Source of the DNA: Magnetovibrio sp.
GTDB taxonomy: Bacteria > Pseudomonadota > Alphaproteobacteria > Rhodospirillales > Magnetovibrionaceae
Length of the DNA stretch: 64,000 nucleotides
Assembly (NCBI RefSeq): GCF_036568125.1
Contig: NZ_DATCTF010000004.1
Coordinates: 62,001-126,000, forward strand
Direction: 5' to 3'
The notes beneath the pieces are model-generated. The model saw only the letters and a program-made list of their open reading frames with translations, was not told the origin of the DNA and did not search any database. The position numbers and the translations under genes are program-made. Each line of letters begins with the position of its first letter. Positions within the stretch are counted from its first letter, which is position 1. Below are positions 27,127 to 36,709 of this stretch, piece by piece.

Positions 27127-27645
27127 ATGTATCAGATGCAAATCATCGTCGACCCCGTTGGTTTTATACGTTATTTGGGACACAATTCCCCCTGCGCGCT
27201 TGGAAAGGGTGGATTACAACGCGACAAACGTGAGGGTGATGGCGCTACCCCTGTCGGCACGTTTACGATGGGGCGTATCTTTTATCGCGCCGACCGAACC
27301 ACACGACCGTTATCTGGTTTGCCCTGCCATCCAATCTCACCCGATATGGGCTGGTGCGATGATCCGGACCATCCTGACTATAACCGACTCATCACCTTAC
27401 CCCACCCGGCGCGCCACGAAAAATTGTGGCGGGACGATCATGTTTACGATGTGGTCGTTGAGCTTGGTTACAATACGGAGCCCGTAATAGCAGGTCGCGG
27501 CAGCGCCATATTCATCCACGTTGCCAAACCGGACTATGCGCCGACCGAAGGCTGCATCGCCCTGAAATTCGAAGATCTTTTAGATCTATTACAGATGTGC
27601 AATGAAGGCGACAACGTCACCATTCCCGCACCGCAATCGCCCTAA
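27127..27645 (+). CDS. L,D-transpeptidase (YkuD domain) without signal peptide
   Basis: The 172-residue protein is a bare YkuD catalytic domain. The active-site block is IFIHVAKPDYAPTEGCIAL, with the histidine and nucleophilic cysteine spaced as in the family. GDGATPVGTF near the start is the usual substrate-side motif. YkuD enzymes make 3-3 peptidoglycan crosslinks or attach proteins to the wall, which needs export, yet there is no signal peptide or lipobox here. The start may be 27127 or 27142; neither adds one. It overlaps by three bases the stop of the convergent yggS gene. Confidence 0.85.
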   Translation: MYQMQIIVDPVGFIRYLGHNSPCALGKGGLQRDKREGDGATPVGTFTMGRIFYRADRTTRPLSGLPCHPISPDMGWCDDPDHPDYNRLITLPHPARHEKLWRDDHVYDVVVELGYNTEPVIAGRGSAIFIHVAKPDYAPTEGCIALKFEDLLDLLQMCNEGDNVTIPAPQSP

Positions 27646-28340
27646 GCTGCGTTAGCCTTTGGTCTTTCGCCAAAAATGGCCGTTCCCACACGCACATGGG
27701 TGGCGCCGAAAGCGATCGCCGTTTCAAAATCGCCACTCATGCCCATACTCAATAAAGACAGGTTATTGCGCATCGCGATTTTTCCCAACAAAGCAAAATG
27801 TAAAGATGGTTCTTCGTTCGCCGGCGGAATACACATCAATCCCTGCACATCGAGACCAAGCTCTTCACGGCATAACCGTATGAATGCATCTGCATCCTGC
27901 GGCAAAACACCGGCCTTTTGCGGTTCCTCTCCCGTATTGATTTGCACCAACACCGCCATGTGTTTGCCCACGCGGCTCAATTCTGTCGCGAGGGCACGGG
28001 CCAGTTTTTCACGATCAACGCTTTCAATCACATCAAAGGTTGCCACGGCATGCTTGACCTTGTTGGTTTGCAGCGGACCTATTAGATGCAACACAACATC
28101 CGGAAAGTCCTGACGCAAAGCCGGCCATTTGCCCTCGGCTTCCTGAACGCGATTTTCCCCAAACAAACGTTGACCGGCTTCGAGGACGGGGCGGATGCGT
28201 GTTTCATCGTGATTTTTCGACACCGCAACCAATTGTACTGAACCTTCCGAACGGTTTGCAGCGCGTTCTGCGGCAGCAATAGACGCCCGAACTTCAGCTA
28301 CGCGTGTTGTGGGATCAAATGTTGTGGCTGGTAAAGACAT
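27642..28340 (-). CDS. Pyridoxal-phosphate homeostasis protein (YggS/PLPBP family)
   Basis: The start at 28340 is set by GGAGG on the minus strand about ten bases upstream and gives 232 residues, the family norm. PLP binds the lysine in LVAVSKNHDETRI, and the phosphate-binding end shows LSMGMSGDFETAIAFGATHVRVGTAIFG (shown in part: MGMSGDFETAI). The family has no known enzyme activity; it balances the B6 pool and free amino acids. It is divergent from the ThiE-like gene, with 53 bases between. Confidence 0.93.
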   Translation of the reverse strand: MSLPATTFDPTTRVAEVRASIAAAERAANRSEGSVQLVAVSKNHDETRIRPVLEAGQRLFGENRVQEAEGKWPALRQDFPDVVLHLIGPLQTNKVKHAVATFDVIESVDREKLARALATELSRVGKHMAVLVQINTGEEPQKAGVLPQDADAFIRLCREELGLDVQGLMCIPPANEEPSLHFALLGKIAMRNNLSLLSMGMSGDFETAIAFGATHVRVGTAIFGERPKANAA

Positions 28341-28393
28341 TAATAGAAGCCTCCGGCTAGGCTGGCGGGCAAACGAGTGATACAAACATCGCT

Positions 28394-29005
28394 ATGGCAA
28401 AATTAGCAAAGCTCGGCGCGCGGTACAATTGTGTGCGCCCCGGACAAACCATAAAATCCCTGCCCCTATGTTATGTGCTGAGCGATATACAACGCCTGCC
28501 GGATCCAGGGATACTGCTGGCGCGCCTGCCGCGTGGAGCTTGCGTCATTTTACGCCATGACGACAACGATGCTTTGGCAAACCTTGCATATCGGATCATA
28601 CCACGCGCACGCATCCGCGGCATTAAGGTCCTCATAGCCAACGATCTGCGGCTTGCGCTCCGCTGCAAAGCTGATGGCGTTCATTACTCCGAACGTGTGG
28701 CGCGACGCGGACAGTCGCGTTTGGTTTTTCGCAAACCGTCATTCATCGTGAGCGCAGCCGCACATAATCGGCTTGCGTTGTGGCGCGCAGCACGTGCTGG
28801 GGCTGATATCGCTTTGCTCTCGCCCGTTTTTGCGACCCGAAGTCATCCCAATGCAAAATTTTTAGGTATTTTGCGCTTTGCCGTTTTGGCCCGAATGAGT
28901 GCCATACCCGTGGTGCCCTTAGGCGGTGTATCGCTCTTAAATGCTCGACGTCTACGATTTGGTCCAGGTTATGGATTTGCCGCCATCGATGCCTGGAAGA
29001 ACTGA
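28394..29005 (+). CDS. Thiamine-phosphate-synthase-like protein (ThiE/TenI fold)
   Basis: The 203-residue protein belongs to the TMP synthase/TenI superfamily. Visible marks are LPLCYVLSDIQRLPDP, GVHYSERVAR, IALLSPVFATRSHPN and VVPLGGVSLLNARRL. True ThiE has a pyrophosphate-binding set of Lys, Asn and Asp residues that is only partly kept here, and no other thiamine gene is near. I therefore call it ThiE-like; it may be a TenI-like relative rather than a thiamine synthase. No TPP riboswitch precedes it. It is preceded by a short divergent promoter region shared with yggS. Confidence 0.8.
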   Translation: MAKLAKLGARYNCVRPGQTIKSLPLCYVLSDIQRLPDPGILLARLPRGACVILRHDDNDALANLAYRIIPRARIRGIKVLIANDLRLALRCKADGVHYSERVARRGQSRLVFRKPSFIVSAAAHNRLALWRAARAGADIALLSPVFATRSHPNAKFLGILRFAVLARMSAIPVVPLGGVSLLNARRLRFGPGYGFAAIDAWKN

Positions 29006-29070
29006 GCGTTAGCATGCGACACTAAGCAAACTCCCATTTCCAAGCCTTTGTATTAGATGTCGTTAAGACA

Positions 29071-29100
29071 AAAAGAAAGGGCGGCCGAAGCCGCCCTTTC
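29071..29100 (-). terminator. Rho-independent terminator of the porin gene
   Basis: A perfect 11-bp stem GAAAGGGCGGC / GCCGCCCTTTC with a four-base loop (TTCG on the minus strand) is followed on that strand by TTTTG. It lies 28 bases past the porin stop. Confidence 0.92.
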
Positions 29101-29127
29101 CGTAGTCTATCCACAAGTCACTTCAAA

Positions 29128-30231
29128 TTAGAAGCCGACTTCGATACCAGCGATCAAGCCGCTGATGCTCGTGGACTTACCGGTGGCGATGGTCGTGCCG
29201 GTGCCTTCCGGGTCAGCCTTGGCGTGGAAGTAGTTGGCAGCCAATGCAACACCAGCGCCCATGTCGTAGGTCGCAGCGATGTTCCACTTGGTGTCTTTGT
29301 CGCTACCAGCAGCGGCCGTGCCTTTGTCTTTAGCAGACATGTAGCCAGCGGAAACGCTGTAAGGACCGGTGGCGTAGGAAACGCCGAGTTCCCAAGCGTC
29401 GCCGTCAGCCAGGTTGGAGCCCGTGCGGGTGTCGTTGAAGTCGGAGTAGCCACCACCAACGGTGAAGCCAGCCATGCCGACGTTCAAACCAAAGTGGGTC
29501 ACGTCCTGGTCGTTTGCACCGAAGTTCATGCGCGTCAAGTCAGCGGAAACCGCTGCGCCGCCCAGGTCGCCGGAGTAAGCGATACCCAGCGTGGAACCGT
29601 CTTGTGCCGTGTTACCTTGAACGCGACGTGCGTTGGAGGCGTCAGCAGCTTCAGCAGCCGAGTAGGAGAAGCCAACCGTGATGCCGGAGAAGTTCGGCGA
29701 GGTGTACTTCAACTTAGCGGAGTCGCCACCGGCGTCGGAGATGTCCGGAGCAACCGTTGCGAAAGCGGCGGTCGGAGCGGTAGCAGAGGTAGCAACACCG
29801 GCCCAGGGATCCGTGTCACCCCAGTCGAAGTTACCGGCGTTCGGAACGCGAACCATGTTGTCGTCACCGAAGTGCGGGTGGTGACCGATGCTCAGGGCAC
29901 CCATGGCGTCGGAGCTGATGGTCAACCAGGAACGGTCAACGTTCTTGCTGACGGCGCCGTCGGCTTCCATTTCGACGCGAGCGGCAACTTTGATGCCGTT
30001 GTCGAGGGTGGTGTTGCCGGTGAAGTAGATCTCGGTGTTGGACCACTGAGAAATGTCTTTGTCACGCGAGGTGTCGGAACGCGTGGAAGCAACTTCGTCA
30101 GAGTTGGTGAGACCAACGTAGTGACGCATGAAGCCGCCGAGTTCCAGTTTGATTTTATCAGCAGCGAAAGCTTCGCTGGACATGGCGCCCAGGGCGATAA
30201 CGGCCGTGGTACCGAGCAGAATCTTTTTCAT
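29128..30231 (-). CDS. Outer-membrane porin (Gram-negative porin family)
   Basis: The 367-residue protein has a clean signal peptide, MKKILLGTTAVIALGAMSSE, cleaved after AFA (about residue 23). The mature part opens with KIKLELGGFMRHYVGL, alternates polar and hydrophobic residues as a 16-strand barrel does, and ends with GIEVGF, the C-terminal Phe used by the BAM machine. AGGAGA precedes the ATG, and codon use looks strongly biased to a few codons, fitting high expression. It should be a general diffusion channel. A long leader and a perfect terminator frame it as a single-gene unit. Confidence 0.93.
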   Translation of the reverse strand: MKKILLGTTAVIALGAMSSEAFAADKIKLELGGFMRHYVGLTNSDEVASTRSDTSRDKDISQWSNTEIYFTGNTTLDNGIKVAARVEMEADGAVSKNVDRSWLTISSDAMGALSIGHHPHFGDDNMVRVPNAGNFDWGDTDPWAGVATSATAPTAAFATVAPDISDAGGDSAKLKYTSPNFSGITVGFSYSAAEAADASNARRVQGNTAQDGSTLGIAYSGDLGGAAVSADLTRMNFGANDQDVTHFGLNVGMAGFTVGGGYSDFNDTRTGSNLADGDAWELGVSYATGPYSVSAGYMSAKDKGTAAAGSDKDTKWNIAATYDMGAGVALAANYFHAKADPEGTGTTIATGKSTSISGLIAGIEVGF

Positions 30232-30761
30232 GGTTTCTCCTATACGATTTTTTCCCCTATCGCGTTTATTTCGTGTGTTGGTCGTTCACAAACCATGAAA
30301 CACCACGTCGCGATAGACGTTTTACCCCAAATGGATGATGCATGCTGTACTGCTACGAACATAAAATCAAGAAACTCTAACCCATTATGTCTTCAAATGT
30401 TTGTCGGCGTGACAATTATGCAACAGAACGAGCTGTGCGCTCGAATATCTGACCTAAAATTCCATTTGACTGGCCCATATTCTATATCAGTTCTGTGACA
30501 TGCACGCTACACCTTGCGCCACACATCATATAAACCCTGCGCGCGCCCGATATTATCATGTGTCTTATGCTGATGTTTGCAATTGAGTGCGAAATCTATA
30601 CCGATGCGCACTTCGCCCGTTGCTCCAAACGCTAAGCCGCGTATTATTGGGCGACTGTTTCGCCTCTTGATGATGCACAGTGCATGGGATACGTAGCGGC
30701 GACGACTGTTAGTATAGTTGCCCTTGGCTACTGCCCATGTATATTTTTGCCTGCGGAGAAT
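30232..30761. promoter_or_regulatory. Divergent control region porin / DUF3576 lipoprotein
   Basis: This 530-base gap is the largest in the window. On the porin side an 8-bp inverted repeat, CTATCGCG (30257-30264) and CGCGATAG (30309-30316), could fold the porin leader. On the right is a palindrome (30673-30685, separate entry). A possible promoter for the lipoprotein gene is TTGCCC (30718-30723), 16 bases, TATATT (30740-30745), though it would give a leader of only about ten bases. A 94-codon leftward frame here looks like chance. Confidence 0.4.
30673..30685. repeat. Perfect palindrome ATGCAC-A-GTGCAT
   Basis: A 6+1+6 exact dyad 77 bases before the lipoprotein start, a possible operator. 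Its core GTGCA is also seen upstream of the amt genes, but no regulator can be named. Confidence 0.5.
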
Positions 30762-31322
30762 ATGGACAATATGAAAAAGACCACCTTTCATTTAGCGGTC
30801 ATCTCAACGGCCCTGCTTTCAATTGCGCTGAGTGCATGTGAGGGCGGTAAAGTCTTGACCCCACGCAAAAAACAGGTCGGTGAAATCGGCAAACAATATG
30901 AAGAAACCAACCCGCGCAATACCCTGTTCGGCGAAGGCGGTATTCAATTCGGCAACGACGCCAAGAAACCCGGCACGGCAGGCAGCGGCGGCATCGGCGT
31001 CAACTCCTATCTCTGGCGGGCCAGTTTGGACACCATCGCCTTTATGCCCGTGACCAGCGCCGATCCCTTTGGCGGTGTGATCATTACAGATTGGTACGCC
31101 CCGGTCGAAACACCCATGGAACGTTTTAAACTAAATGTCTATGTGCTGGGCCGCGCTTTGCGCGCCGATGGCATTCGTGTTTCCGTTTTCCGCCAGGTCG
31201 ACGATGGCGCAGGCAATTGGCGGGATGCTGCCGTGGAAGAAGGCGCTGACCGTAAATTGGAAGATGCCATCCTCACGCGTGCGCGGCAATTGCGCAACGA
31301 AACACGCCTTCAGCAAAACTGA
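30762..31322 (+). CDS. DUF3576 lipoprotein
   Basis: The N-terminus is a type II signal peptide ending in the lipobox LSAC, with lipidated Cys26 when counted from 30762. GGAG at 30755-30758 serves either this ATG or the one at 30771. The mature part has the DUF3576 pattern: NSYLWRASLDTIAFMPVTSADPFGG (in part: WRASLDTIAFMP), ITDWYAP and FKLNVYVLGRALRADGI. The function is unknown. The gene is fixed in front of leuS across alphaproteobacteria, suggesting an outer-membrane assembly role along with lptE two genes on, but this is inference. Confidence 0.9.
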   Translation: MDNMKKTTFHLAVISTALLSIALSACEGGKVLTPRKKQVGEIGKQYEETNPRNTLFGEGGIQFGNDAKKPGTAGSGGIGVNSYLWRASLDTIAFMPVTSADPFGGVIITDWYAPVETPMERFKLNVYVLGRALRADGIRVSVFRQVDDGAGNWRDAAVEEGADRKLEDAILTRARQLRNETRLQQN

Positions 31323-31389
31323 TCGAGCGGCTGTCGTCTCAGTTTATCTCATCAACTCGACAACACGTTAAGTAGGACTCCGTACGCCC

Positions 31390-33954
31390 ATGTCGCGCTA
31401 CAACTTCAAAGAAACCGAAGCCAAGTGGCAAAAGGCCTGGGAAGACCAGGGTACATTCAAGGTCATCGAAGACCCCACCCGCGAAAAGTACTATGTCCTC
31501 GAAATGTTTCCTTATCCTTCGGGTCGAATTCACATGGGCCATGTGCGTAACTATACGCTGGGCGACGTTGTGGCGCGGTTTAAGCGCGCGCAAGGCTTTA
31601 ATGTCTTGCACCCCATGGGCTGGGATGCATTTGGGTTGCCAGCTGAAAACGCCGCGATCCAAAACAAAACTCACCCCGCTAAGTGGACCCATCACAACAT
31701 CGCGACCATGAAGGCGCAGCTCAAAACCATGGGCTTGTCCTATGATTGGGACCGCGAGATCGCCACGTGCACGCCGGAATATTACAAACACGAACAAAAA
31801 ATGTTCTTGGATTTCCTCAAGGCCGGCCTGGCTTATAAGAAGGAATCCTGGGTCAACTGGGACCCGGTTGAAAATACCGTGCTGGCCAACGAGCAGGTCA
31901 TCGACGGCAAGGGATGGCGCTCCGGCGCGCCTGTGGTCAAAAAACAGCTGTCGCAATGGTTCCTCAAAGTCACCCAGTACGGCGACGATCTGTTGCAAGA
32001 GCTCAAAACCCTTGATCGCTGGCCTGAAAAGGTCCGCATCATGCAGGAAAATTGGATCGGCCGATCCGAGGGTGCACGGGTCTTTTTCGAACGCACCGAT
32101 TGTGACGAAACCCTCGAAATCTACACCACCCGGCCCGACACCCTGTTCGGTGCATCGTTCATGGCTATCGCCGCAAATCATCCTGTTGCGCTTAAATTGG
32201 CGCAAACCGATCCCGAATTGGATGCCTTTATTAAAGACTGCAACGCGCTCGGCACCTCGGAAGCGGCGATCGAAAGTGCCGAGAAAAAGGGTTTCAAAAC
32301 ACCCCTAAGCGTCAAACATCCATTTATCGACGGCCATACCCTGCCCATCTACGTGGCCAACTTCGTCCTCATGGAATATGGCACCGGGGCGATTTTTGCC
32401 TGTCCCGCTCATGATCAGCGCGATATGGACTTTGCCCGAAAATACGGTTTGCCGGTGATCCCCGTGGTGGCACCCAAGGACATTGCCGGTACGGACCAAG
32501 AGGCCGACTGGCTTGCCGATTTTGCCGCCAATTCTACCGATGCCGTCACCGATGATGGCGTTGCGGTGAATTCCGATTTTCTCAATGGTCTCGATGTCAA
32601 CACGGCCAAATCGACAGTCATTCGTAAACTCGAGGATATGGGCCGGGGTAAAGGCACGGTTCAATTCCGTTTACGCGATTGGGGCATTTCACGCCAACGC
32701 TATTGGGGTTGCCCGATCCCCGTGATTCATTGCGCCGATTGCGGCACCGTTCCCGTGCCCGAAGATCAGTTACCGGTCGAGTTGCCAGATGACGTAACCC
32801 TGGGTGATGCCGGCAACCCGCTCGATCACCATCCGACCTGGAAGCACGTTGATTGCCCCAGTTGCGGCAAGCCTGCGGTTCGTGAAACCGATACGTTCGA
32901 TACTTTTTTTGAATCGTCTTGGTATTACGCCCGTTTCACCGACCCGAAATCGGATCAAGCTTTTAGCAAAAGTGCCGTCGAATACTGGCTGCCCGTGGAC
33001 CAATACATCGGCGGTGTCGAGCATGCCGTACTCCATCTGTTGTATTCACGTTTTTTCACCCGTGCGCTCAAGGACTGCGGATATCTTGATATCAAGGAAC
33101 CGTTCGCCGGCTTGATGACACAAGGCATGATTTGCCACGAAACCTATAAAGATCAAACCGGTCAATGGTTGACACCCGAAGAAGCGCAAGCACTCGACTC
33201 AAGCACTGTGACTGTGGGTCGATCTGAAAAGATGTCCAAGTCCAAGAAAAACGTTGTCGATCCGGAATTGATTATTGGCACGTACGGCGCGGACACCGCG
33301 CGGCTGTTCATGCTGTCCGACAGCCCGCCAGACCGCGACCTGGACTGGACCGATGCCGGAGTCGAGGGTGCTTGGCGATATGTCGGCCGCGTATGGCGTT
33401 TGGTTGACGGCGGCGCCAGCAAGATCGCAGATATTGGCACTGTGTGTCCTGCAGAACTTGATGGTCCTGCGCTTACGATACGTAGCCTGGTGCACAAAAC
33501 CGCCCACGCCGTAAGCCAGGATCTCAACAATTTCCATTTTAACAAAGCCGTTGCGCGCATTCGTGAATTAACCAATACGCTCGAAGGCTTTGATAATGAT
33601 ACCCCCGCAGCGAACTGGGTACGGCGCGAGGCGTTCGAATTCATCGCCAAATTGATCAATCCAATGATGCCGCACCTAGCCGAAGAATTATGGAAACGAC
33701 TGGGCTTTTCCGACCTCATCGCCAATGAAGAATGGCCGGTCGTCGATCAGTCCCTTCTGGTTGACGACACCGTGACCGTCGCGGTTCAGGTCAACGGCAA
33801 AATGCGCGGCACCATCGAGTTGGCCAAGGATTGTCCCAGTGCAGATGCCGAAGCCGCTGCCCTGACCTTAGACACGGCCCTCGCCGCCATGGACGGTAAA
33901 TCACCACGAAAAGTGATCGTCGTCCCTAACAGGATTGTGAACATTGTTGTTTAA
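31390..33954 (+). CDS. leuS: Leucyl-tRNA synthetase
   Basis: An 854-residue class Ia synthetase charging tRNA-Leu. The HIGH motif is HMGH at 48-51 within [15 protein letters not shown], and KMSKS is at 614-618. Between them lies the CP1 editing domain with [13 protein letters not shown] and [10 protein letters not shown], whose Asp and Thr residues clear mischarged norvaline and isoleucine. The zinc-ribbon-like pair CADC / CPSC appears near 440-500, and the leucine-specific C-terminal domain ends the protein. lptE begins within its last codons. Confidence 0.98.
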   Translation: MSRYNFKETEAKWQKAWEDQGTFKVIEDPTREKYYVLEMFPYPSGRIHMGHVRNYTLGDVVARFKRAQGFNVLHPMGWDAFGLPAENAAIQNKTHPAKWTHHNIATMKAQLKTMGLSYDWDREIATCTPEYYKHEQKMFLDFLKAGLAYKKESWVNWDPVENTVLANEQVIDGKGWRSGAPVVKKQLSQWFLKVTQYGDDLLQELKTLDRWPEKVRIMQENWIGRSEGARVFFERTDCDETLEIYTTRPDTLFGASFMAIAANHPVALKLAQTDPELDAFIKDCNALGTSEAAIESAEKKGFKTPLSVKHPFIDGHTLPIYVANFVLMEYGTGAIFACPAHDQRDMDFARKYGLPVIPVVAPKDIAGTDQEADWLADFAANSTDAVTDDGVAVNSDFLNGLDVNTAKSTVIRKLEDMGRGKGTVQFRLRDWGISRQRYWGCPIPVIHCADCGTVPVPEDQLPVELPDDVTLGDAGNPLDHHPTWKHVDCPSCGKPAVRETDTFDTFFESSWYYARFTDPKSDQAFSKSAVEYWLPVDQYIGGVEHAVLHLLYSRFFTRALKDCGYLDIKEPFAGLMTQGMICHETYKDQTGQWLTPEEAQALDSSTVTVGRSEKMSKSKKNVVDPELIIGTYGADTARLFMLSDSPPDRDLDWTDAGVEGAWRYVGRVWRLVDGGASKIADIGTVCPAELDGPALTIRSLVHKTAHAVSQDLNNFHFNKAVARIRELTNTLEGFDNDTPAANWVRREAFEFIAKLINPMMPHLAEELWKRLGFSDLIANEEWPVVDQSLLVDDTVTVAVQVNGKMRGTIELAKDCPSADAEAAALTLDTALAAMDGKSPRKVIVVPNRIVNIVV

Positions 33955-34507
33955 CCCTCAGATATTTCGCACATCGACTCCAGCAATCTTGCTTGTTGCT
34001 GGACTTGCGCTGAGCGCATGCGGTTATCGCCCCCTTTACGGCCAAAACACCTCGGCACCGGCGGCGCAACAGCATTTAGAAAGCGTCAATGTCAAACCGA
34101 TCCCTGATCGTGTAGGTCAGATGATGCGCACGGCACTGACGCGTCGGCTCAGCCCACGTGGTGCCAAGTCGAGCCATGCCTATGACGTCGTCATCACACT
34201 TGATGAATCCGTCACTACGTTAGCGGTCGAGCGCAATGCCTTCGCCACCCGCGCAAATTTGACCTTGTCCGCCAACTATCTTCTCACGCGCCGCGCTGAT
34301 CATGCCACGCTTACTTCCGGTTCCGTCAAATCCGTCGCCAGTTACAACATTCTGGCATCCGACTTCGCCACCAAGGCGGCTAAGGATGATTCGCGCAACC
34401 GCGCCATTCAGGATGTCGCCGACACTTTGCGCACCCGTTTGGCCATTTATTTCCAAGGCCCTGGGCAAAATCAGCCGCCATTGAAGTCGGGAACCGTTCG
34501 TCCGTGA
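33944..34507 (+). CDS. lptE: LPS assembly lipoprotein LptE
   Basis: The gene starts at a TTG that overlaps the leuS end by 11 bases, with AGGA nine bases upstream; no ATG is available. The 187-residue product has a lipobox LSAC (Cys26) followed by GYRPLYG, the mark of LptE in this class. LptE plugs the LptD barrel in the outer membrane and helps deliver LPS to the cell surface. It overlaps holA by four bases at its end, so leuS-lptE-holA are translationally coupled. Confidence 0.9.
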   Translation: MLFNPQIFRTSTPAILLVAGLALSACGYRPLYGQNTSAPAAQQHLESVNVKPIPDRVGQMMRTALTRRLSPRGAKSSHAYDVVITLDESVTTLAVERNAFATRANLTLSANYLLTRRADHATLTSGSVKSVASYNILASDFATKAAKDDSRNRAIQDVADTLRTRLAIYFQGPGQNQPPLKSGTVRP

Positions 34508-35541
34508 AAATTTCCGGGGCTAAGATCGAAGGTTTTCTGCGCACTCCCGATCCTACGGCGCGCGCGATCTTGGTTTTTGGTCCCGATGAAGGTTTGGTTC
34601 GCGAGCGCGCTCAGCGTTTGGCCAAAACCGTAGTCGACGACCTCAACGATCCGTTTCGCGTGGTCGAACTGAACGGCGCTGATCTCAAAAACGATCCCGC
34701 ACGTTTGCCCGATGAGGCCGCATCCATGTCGTTTGGTGGCGGATCACGTATCGTTCGCGTTCGTCAGGCGGCTGATTCCTGCACGGCGGCATGCAAATCA
34801 TTTCTGCAGCTCGACACCCCAGTCGAGGCCCTGGTGGTGATTGACGCTGGCGATTTAAATCCACGCTCCACTTTACGAAAACTCTTCGAGAGCGCAAAAA
34901 ACGCCGCCTGTATTCCCTGTTATGCCGACGACCTGCGCTCTCTGCCTGATGTGATACGTGAAACGCTCAATCGTTTTGAACTCACTGCCGATCGCAACGC
35001 CATGTCTTTATTGGTTCAAAATCTCGGTTCCGACCGCTCGGTCACGCGCGGTGAGCTGGAAAAACTGGCGCTTTACATGGGCGGACCCGGTCAGATCCAT
35101 GAAGACGATGTGCGCGCCGCCATCGGCGACACGGCGGCCAGCGGCATTGACGACGTCATCTACAGCGCCGCAAGTGGCGATACCGCAAAGTTGGAATCAT
35201 CCCTGAATCGCGTGTTGTCGGAAGGCGTCAATGCGGTTCAGCTCGTGCGTGCGGCCGAACGTCACTTTCAGCGCCTTCATATGGCCCGAGGCCATATGGC
35301 GCGGGGACACACTGCCGATCAAGCGACGAAATCCCTTCGCCCGCCGATCATTTTTAAACTTGCCGATGCATTTCGCGCGCAATTGGGCCTATGGCCAGAA
35401 CAAAAATTATCGCGCGCCTTCGAGATTCTCACTCAAGCGGAAATTGATTGCAAAACGACCGGCTTACCGGCGGATGCGATTTGCGGACGTGCCATGTTGA
35501 CGATAGCGCAGGCGGCGAAAGCCGGCCAACGCCGTTCCTGA
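34504..35541 (+). CDS. holA: DNA polymerase III, delta subunit
   Basis: The 345-residue delta subunit is part of the clamp loader and opens the beta clamp. It starts at GTG 34504, overlapping lptE by four bases (GTGA). The N-terminal domain shows AILVFGPDEGLVRERA, then ALVVIDAGDLNPRSTLRKLF and RGELEKLALYMGG, all usual for HolA. No Walker site is expected, as delta lacks ATPase activity. It ends the leuS-lptE-holA operon. Confidence 0.93.
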   Translation: MKISGAKIEGFLRTPDPTARAILVFGPDEGLVRERAQRLAKTVVDDLNDPFRVVELNGADLKNDPARLPDEAASMSFGGGSRIVRVRQAADSCTAACKSFLQLDTPVEALVVIDAGDLNPRSTLRKLFESAKNAACIPCYADDLRSLPDVIRETLNRFELTADRNAMSLLVQNLGSDRSVTRGELEKLALYMGGPGQIHEDDVRAAIGDTAASGIDDVIYSAASGDTAKLESSLNRVLSEGVNAVQLVRAAERHFQRLHMARGHMARGHTADQATKSLRPPIIFKLADAFRAQLGLWPEQKLSRAFEILTQAEIDCKTTGLPADAICGRAMLTIAQAAKAGQRRS

Positions 35542-35779
35542 ATCCACCGACTTCATAAAAAAATTGAAAAACAATAAGATAGCCTATCTATAGATTAATT
35601 GTGCAAACTACAATTCATAATGAGACATCAATCGGCCTCAATGTCTCACTACGATATATGAATTGCACAAAAATGCCAGGCGATATCATCGCGTAATATC
35701 AAAGAGATAGTCACCATCAACCGCTTATGTAGATTATTTTTTGTGCTTTATGTTTCGGATTGGCAAGAAATTAGCAGTT
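35542..35779. other. AT-rich gap between convergent holA and parB
   Basis: A 238-base gap with much higher A+T than its neighbours and no gene. It contains the nested inverted repeats entered at 35599-35670. No GC stem with T-run is seen, so holA and parB lack classical terminators here. Confidence 0.5.
35599..35670. repeat. Nested inverted repeats forming a long imperfect hairpin
   Basis: Three arm pairs nest in order: TTGTGCAA (35599-35606) with TTGCACAA (35663-35670), ATTCATA (35613-35619) with TATGAAT (35657-35663), and TGAGACAT (35621-35628) with ATGTCTCA (35641-35648). The loop is 12 bases. The outer and middle right arms touch at one base, so not all pairs can form at once without distortion. 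Confidence 0.65.
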
Positions 35780-36658
35780 CTACGCGTCGTCGGAACCACC
35801 GCCATGGGTCAAGCGTGCCAAAATACCATCCAGCTGTTCAAGGCTTTCGTAGTGGATGACTACCTGTCCTCGGCCACCCTTGTCTTGGATATCGACCTTA
35901 AGGCCGAGCAGGTTGGCGAGGTCGTGTTCCAGGGCAATGGTGTCGCTGTCTTTGCTGGGCTTGGCCGCCTTCGGTTTGGCGCCGACGGCACCGCCTGCCT
36001 TGACCAGATGTTCGGTCTGACGCACATTGAGGCCCTTGCGCACCACCTCTTTGGCGAGATCCGCCGCGCCGGAAACGCCAACCAGACAGCGCGCATGGCC
36101 GGCCGAAAGATCCCCAGCTTCAAGCAGATCTTTCACCTCGCCCGGTAACGTCAACAGACGCAAAGTGTTGGCTACGTGCGAGCGGCTTTTGCCCAAGGCG
36201 CGCGCCAATTGTTCTTGGGTGTGGTTGAATTCATGCATCAAACGGTGATAGCCGTCGGCCTCTTCCAGCGCAGACAGATCTTGGCGTTGCAAGTTTTCCA
36301 CCAAGGCGACTTCCAGGGTTTCTTTGTCATCGAAATCGCGGATGATAACCGGGACTTCGTGTACCTGGGCCATTTGCGCCGCACGCCAACGGCGTTCGCC
36401 GGCGATGATTTCAAACTCGCCAACGTGCTGAGGATGGGGGCGAACCAGCAGCGGTTGCAACACACCCTTTTCGCGGATGGATTCCGACAGATCGCGCAGC
36501 TGATCATCACCGAAATTGTGGCGCGGCTGATATTTGCCCGGATGCAAATGCGACACCGCAATATGTTTGGCGCCCTCGCCGCTGTGAATTTCCGAAAAAT
36601 CGGCTTCATCTTGTCCCAGCAAGGCGGACAGGCCCATGCCTAATTTTTTCTCAGCCAT
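35780..36658 (-). CDS. parB: Chromosome partition protein ParB
   Basis: The start at 36658 gives the typical MAEKKLGMGLSALLGQ and follows AAGGAAGAG; the product has 292 residues. The CTP-binding ParB domain shows GERRWRAAQ and ALVENLQRQDLSALEEA. The helix-turn-helix is TQEQLARALGKSRSHVANTLRLL (in part: GKSRSHVANTLRLL), and a C-terminal dimer domain follows. ParB loads on parS as a CTP-dependent sliding clamp. Two perfect parS sites lie 1.6 and 3.6 kb upstream, in the same gene block. Confidence 0.97.
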   Translation of the reverse strand: MAEKKLGMGLSALLGQDEADFSEIHSGEGAKHIAVSHLHPGKYQPRHNFGDDQLRDLSESIREKGVLQPLLVRPHPQHVGEFEIIAGERRWRAAQMAQVHEVPVIIRDFDDKETLEVALVENLQRQDLSALEEADGYHRLMHEFNHTQEQLARALGKSRSHVANTLRLLTLPGEVKDLLEAGDLSAGHARCLVGVSGAADLAKEVVRKGLNVRQTEHLVKAGGAVGAKPKAAKPSKDSDTIALEHDLANLLGLKVDIQDKGGRGQVVIHYESLEQLDGILARLTHGGGSDDA

Positions 36659-36709
36659 CTTCTCTTCCTTAAGCATGCGCAATGTGATCGTCTTGTATTA
36701 AATATTGCG

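Noticed and set aside
28341-28393. A TPP riboswitch before the ThiE-like gene.
   Set aside because: The gap is only 53 bases and lacks the conserved thi-box sequence.
29224-30498. A 424-codon open frame antisense to the porin gene.
   Set aside because: Val/Gly-rich product without a domain; the porin on the other strand has a signal peptide, a ribosome site and a terminator.
30507-30791. A 94-codon leftward frame upstream of the DUF3576 gene.
   Set aside because: It overlaps the start of a well-supported lipoprotein gene on the other strand and has no ribosome site or domain.
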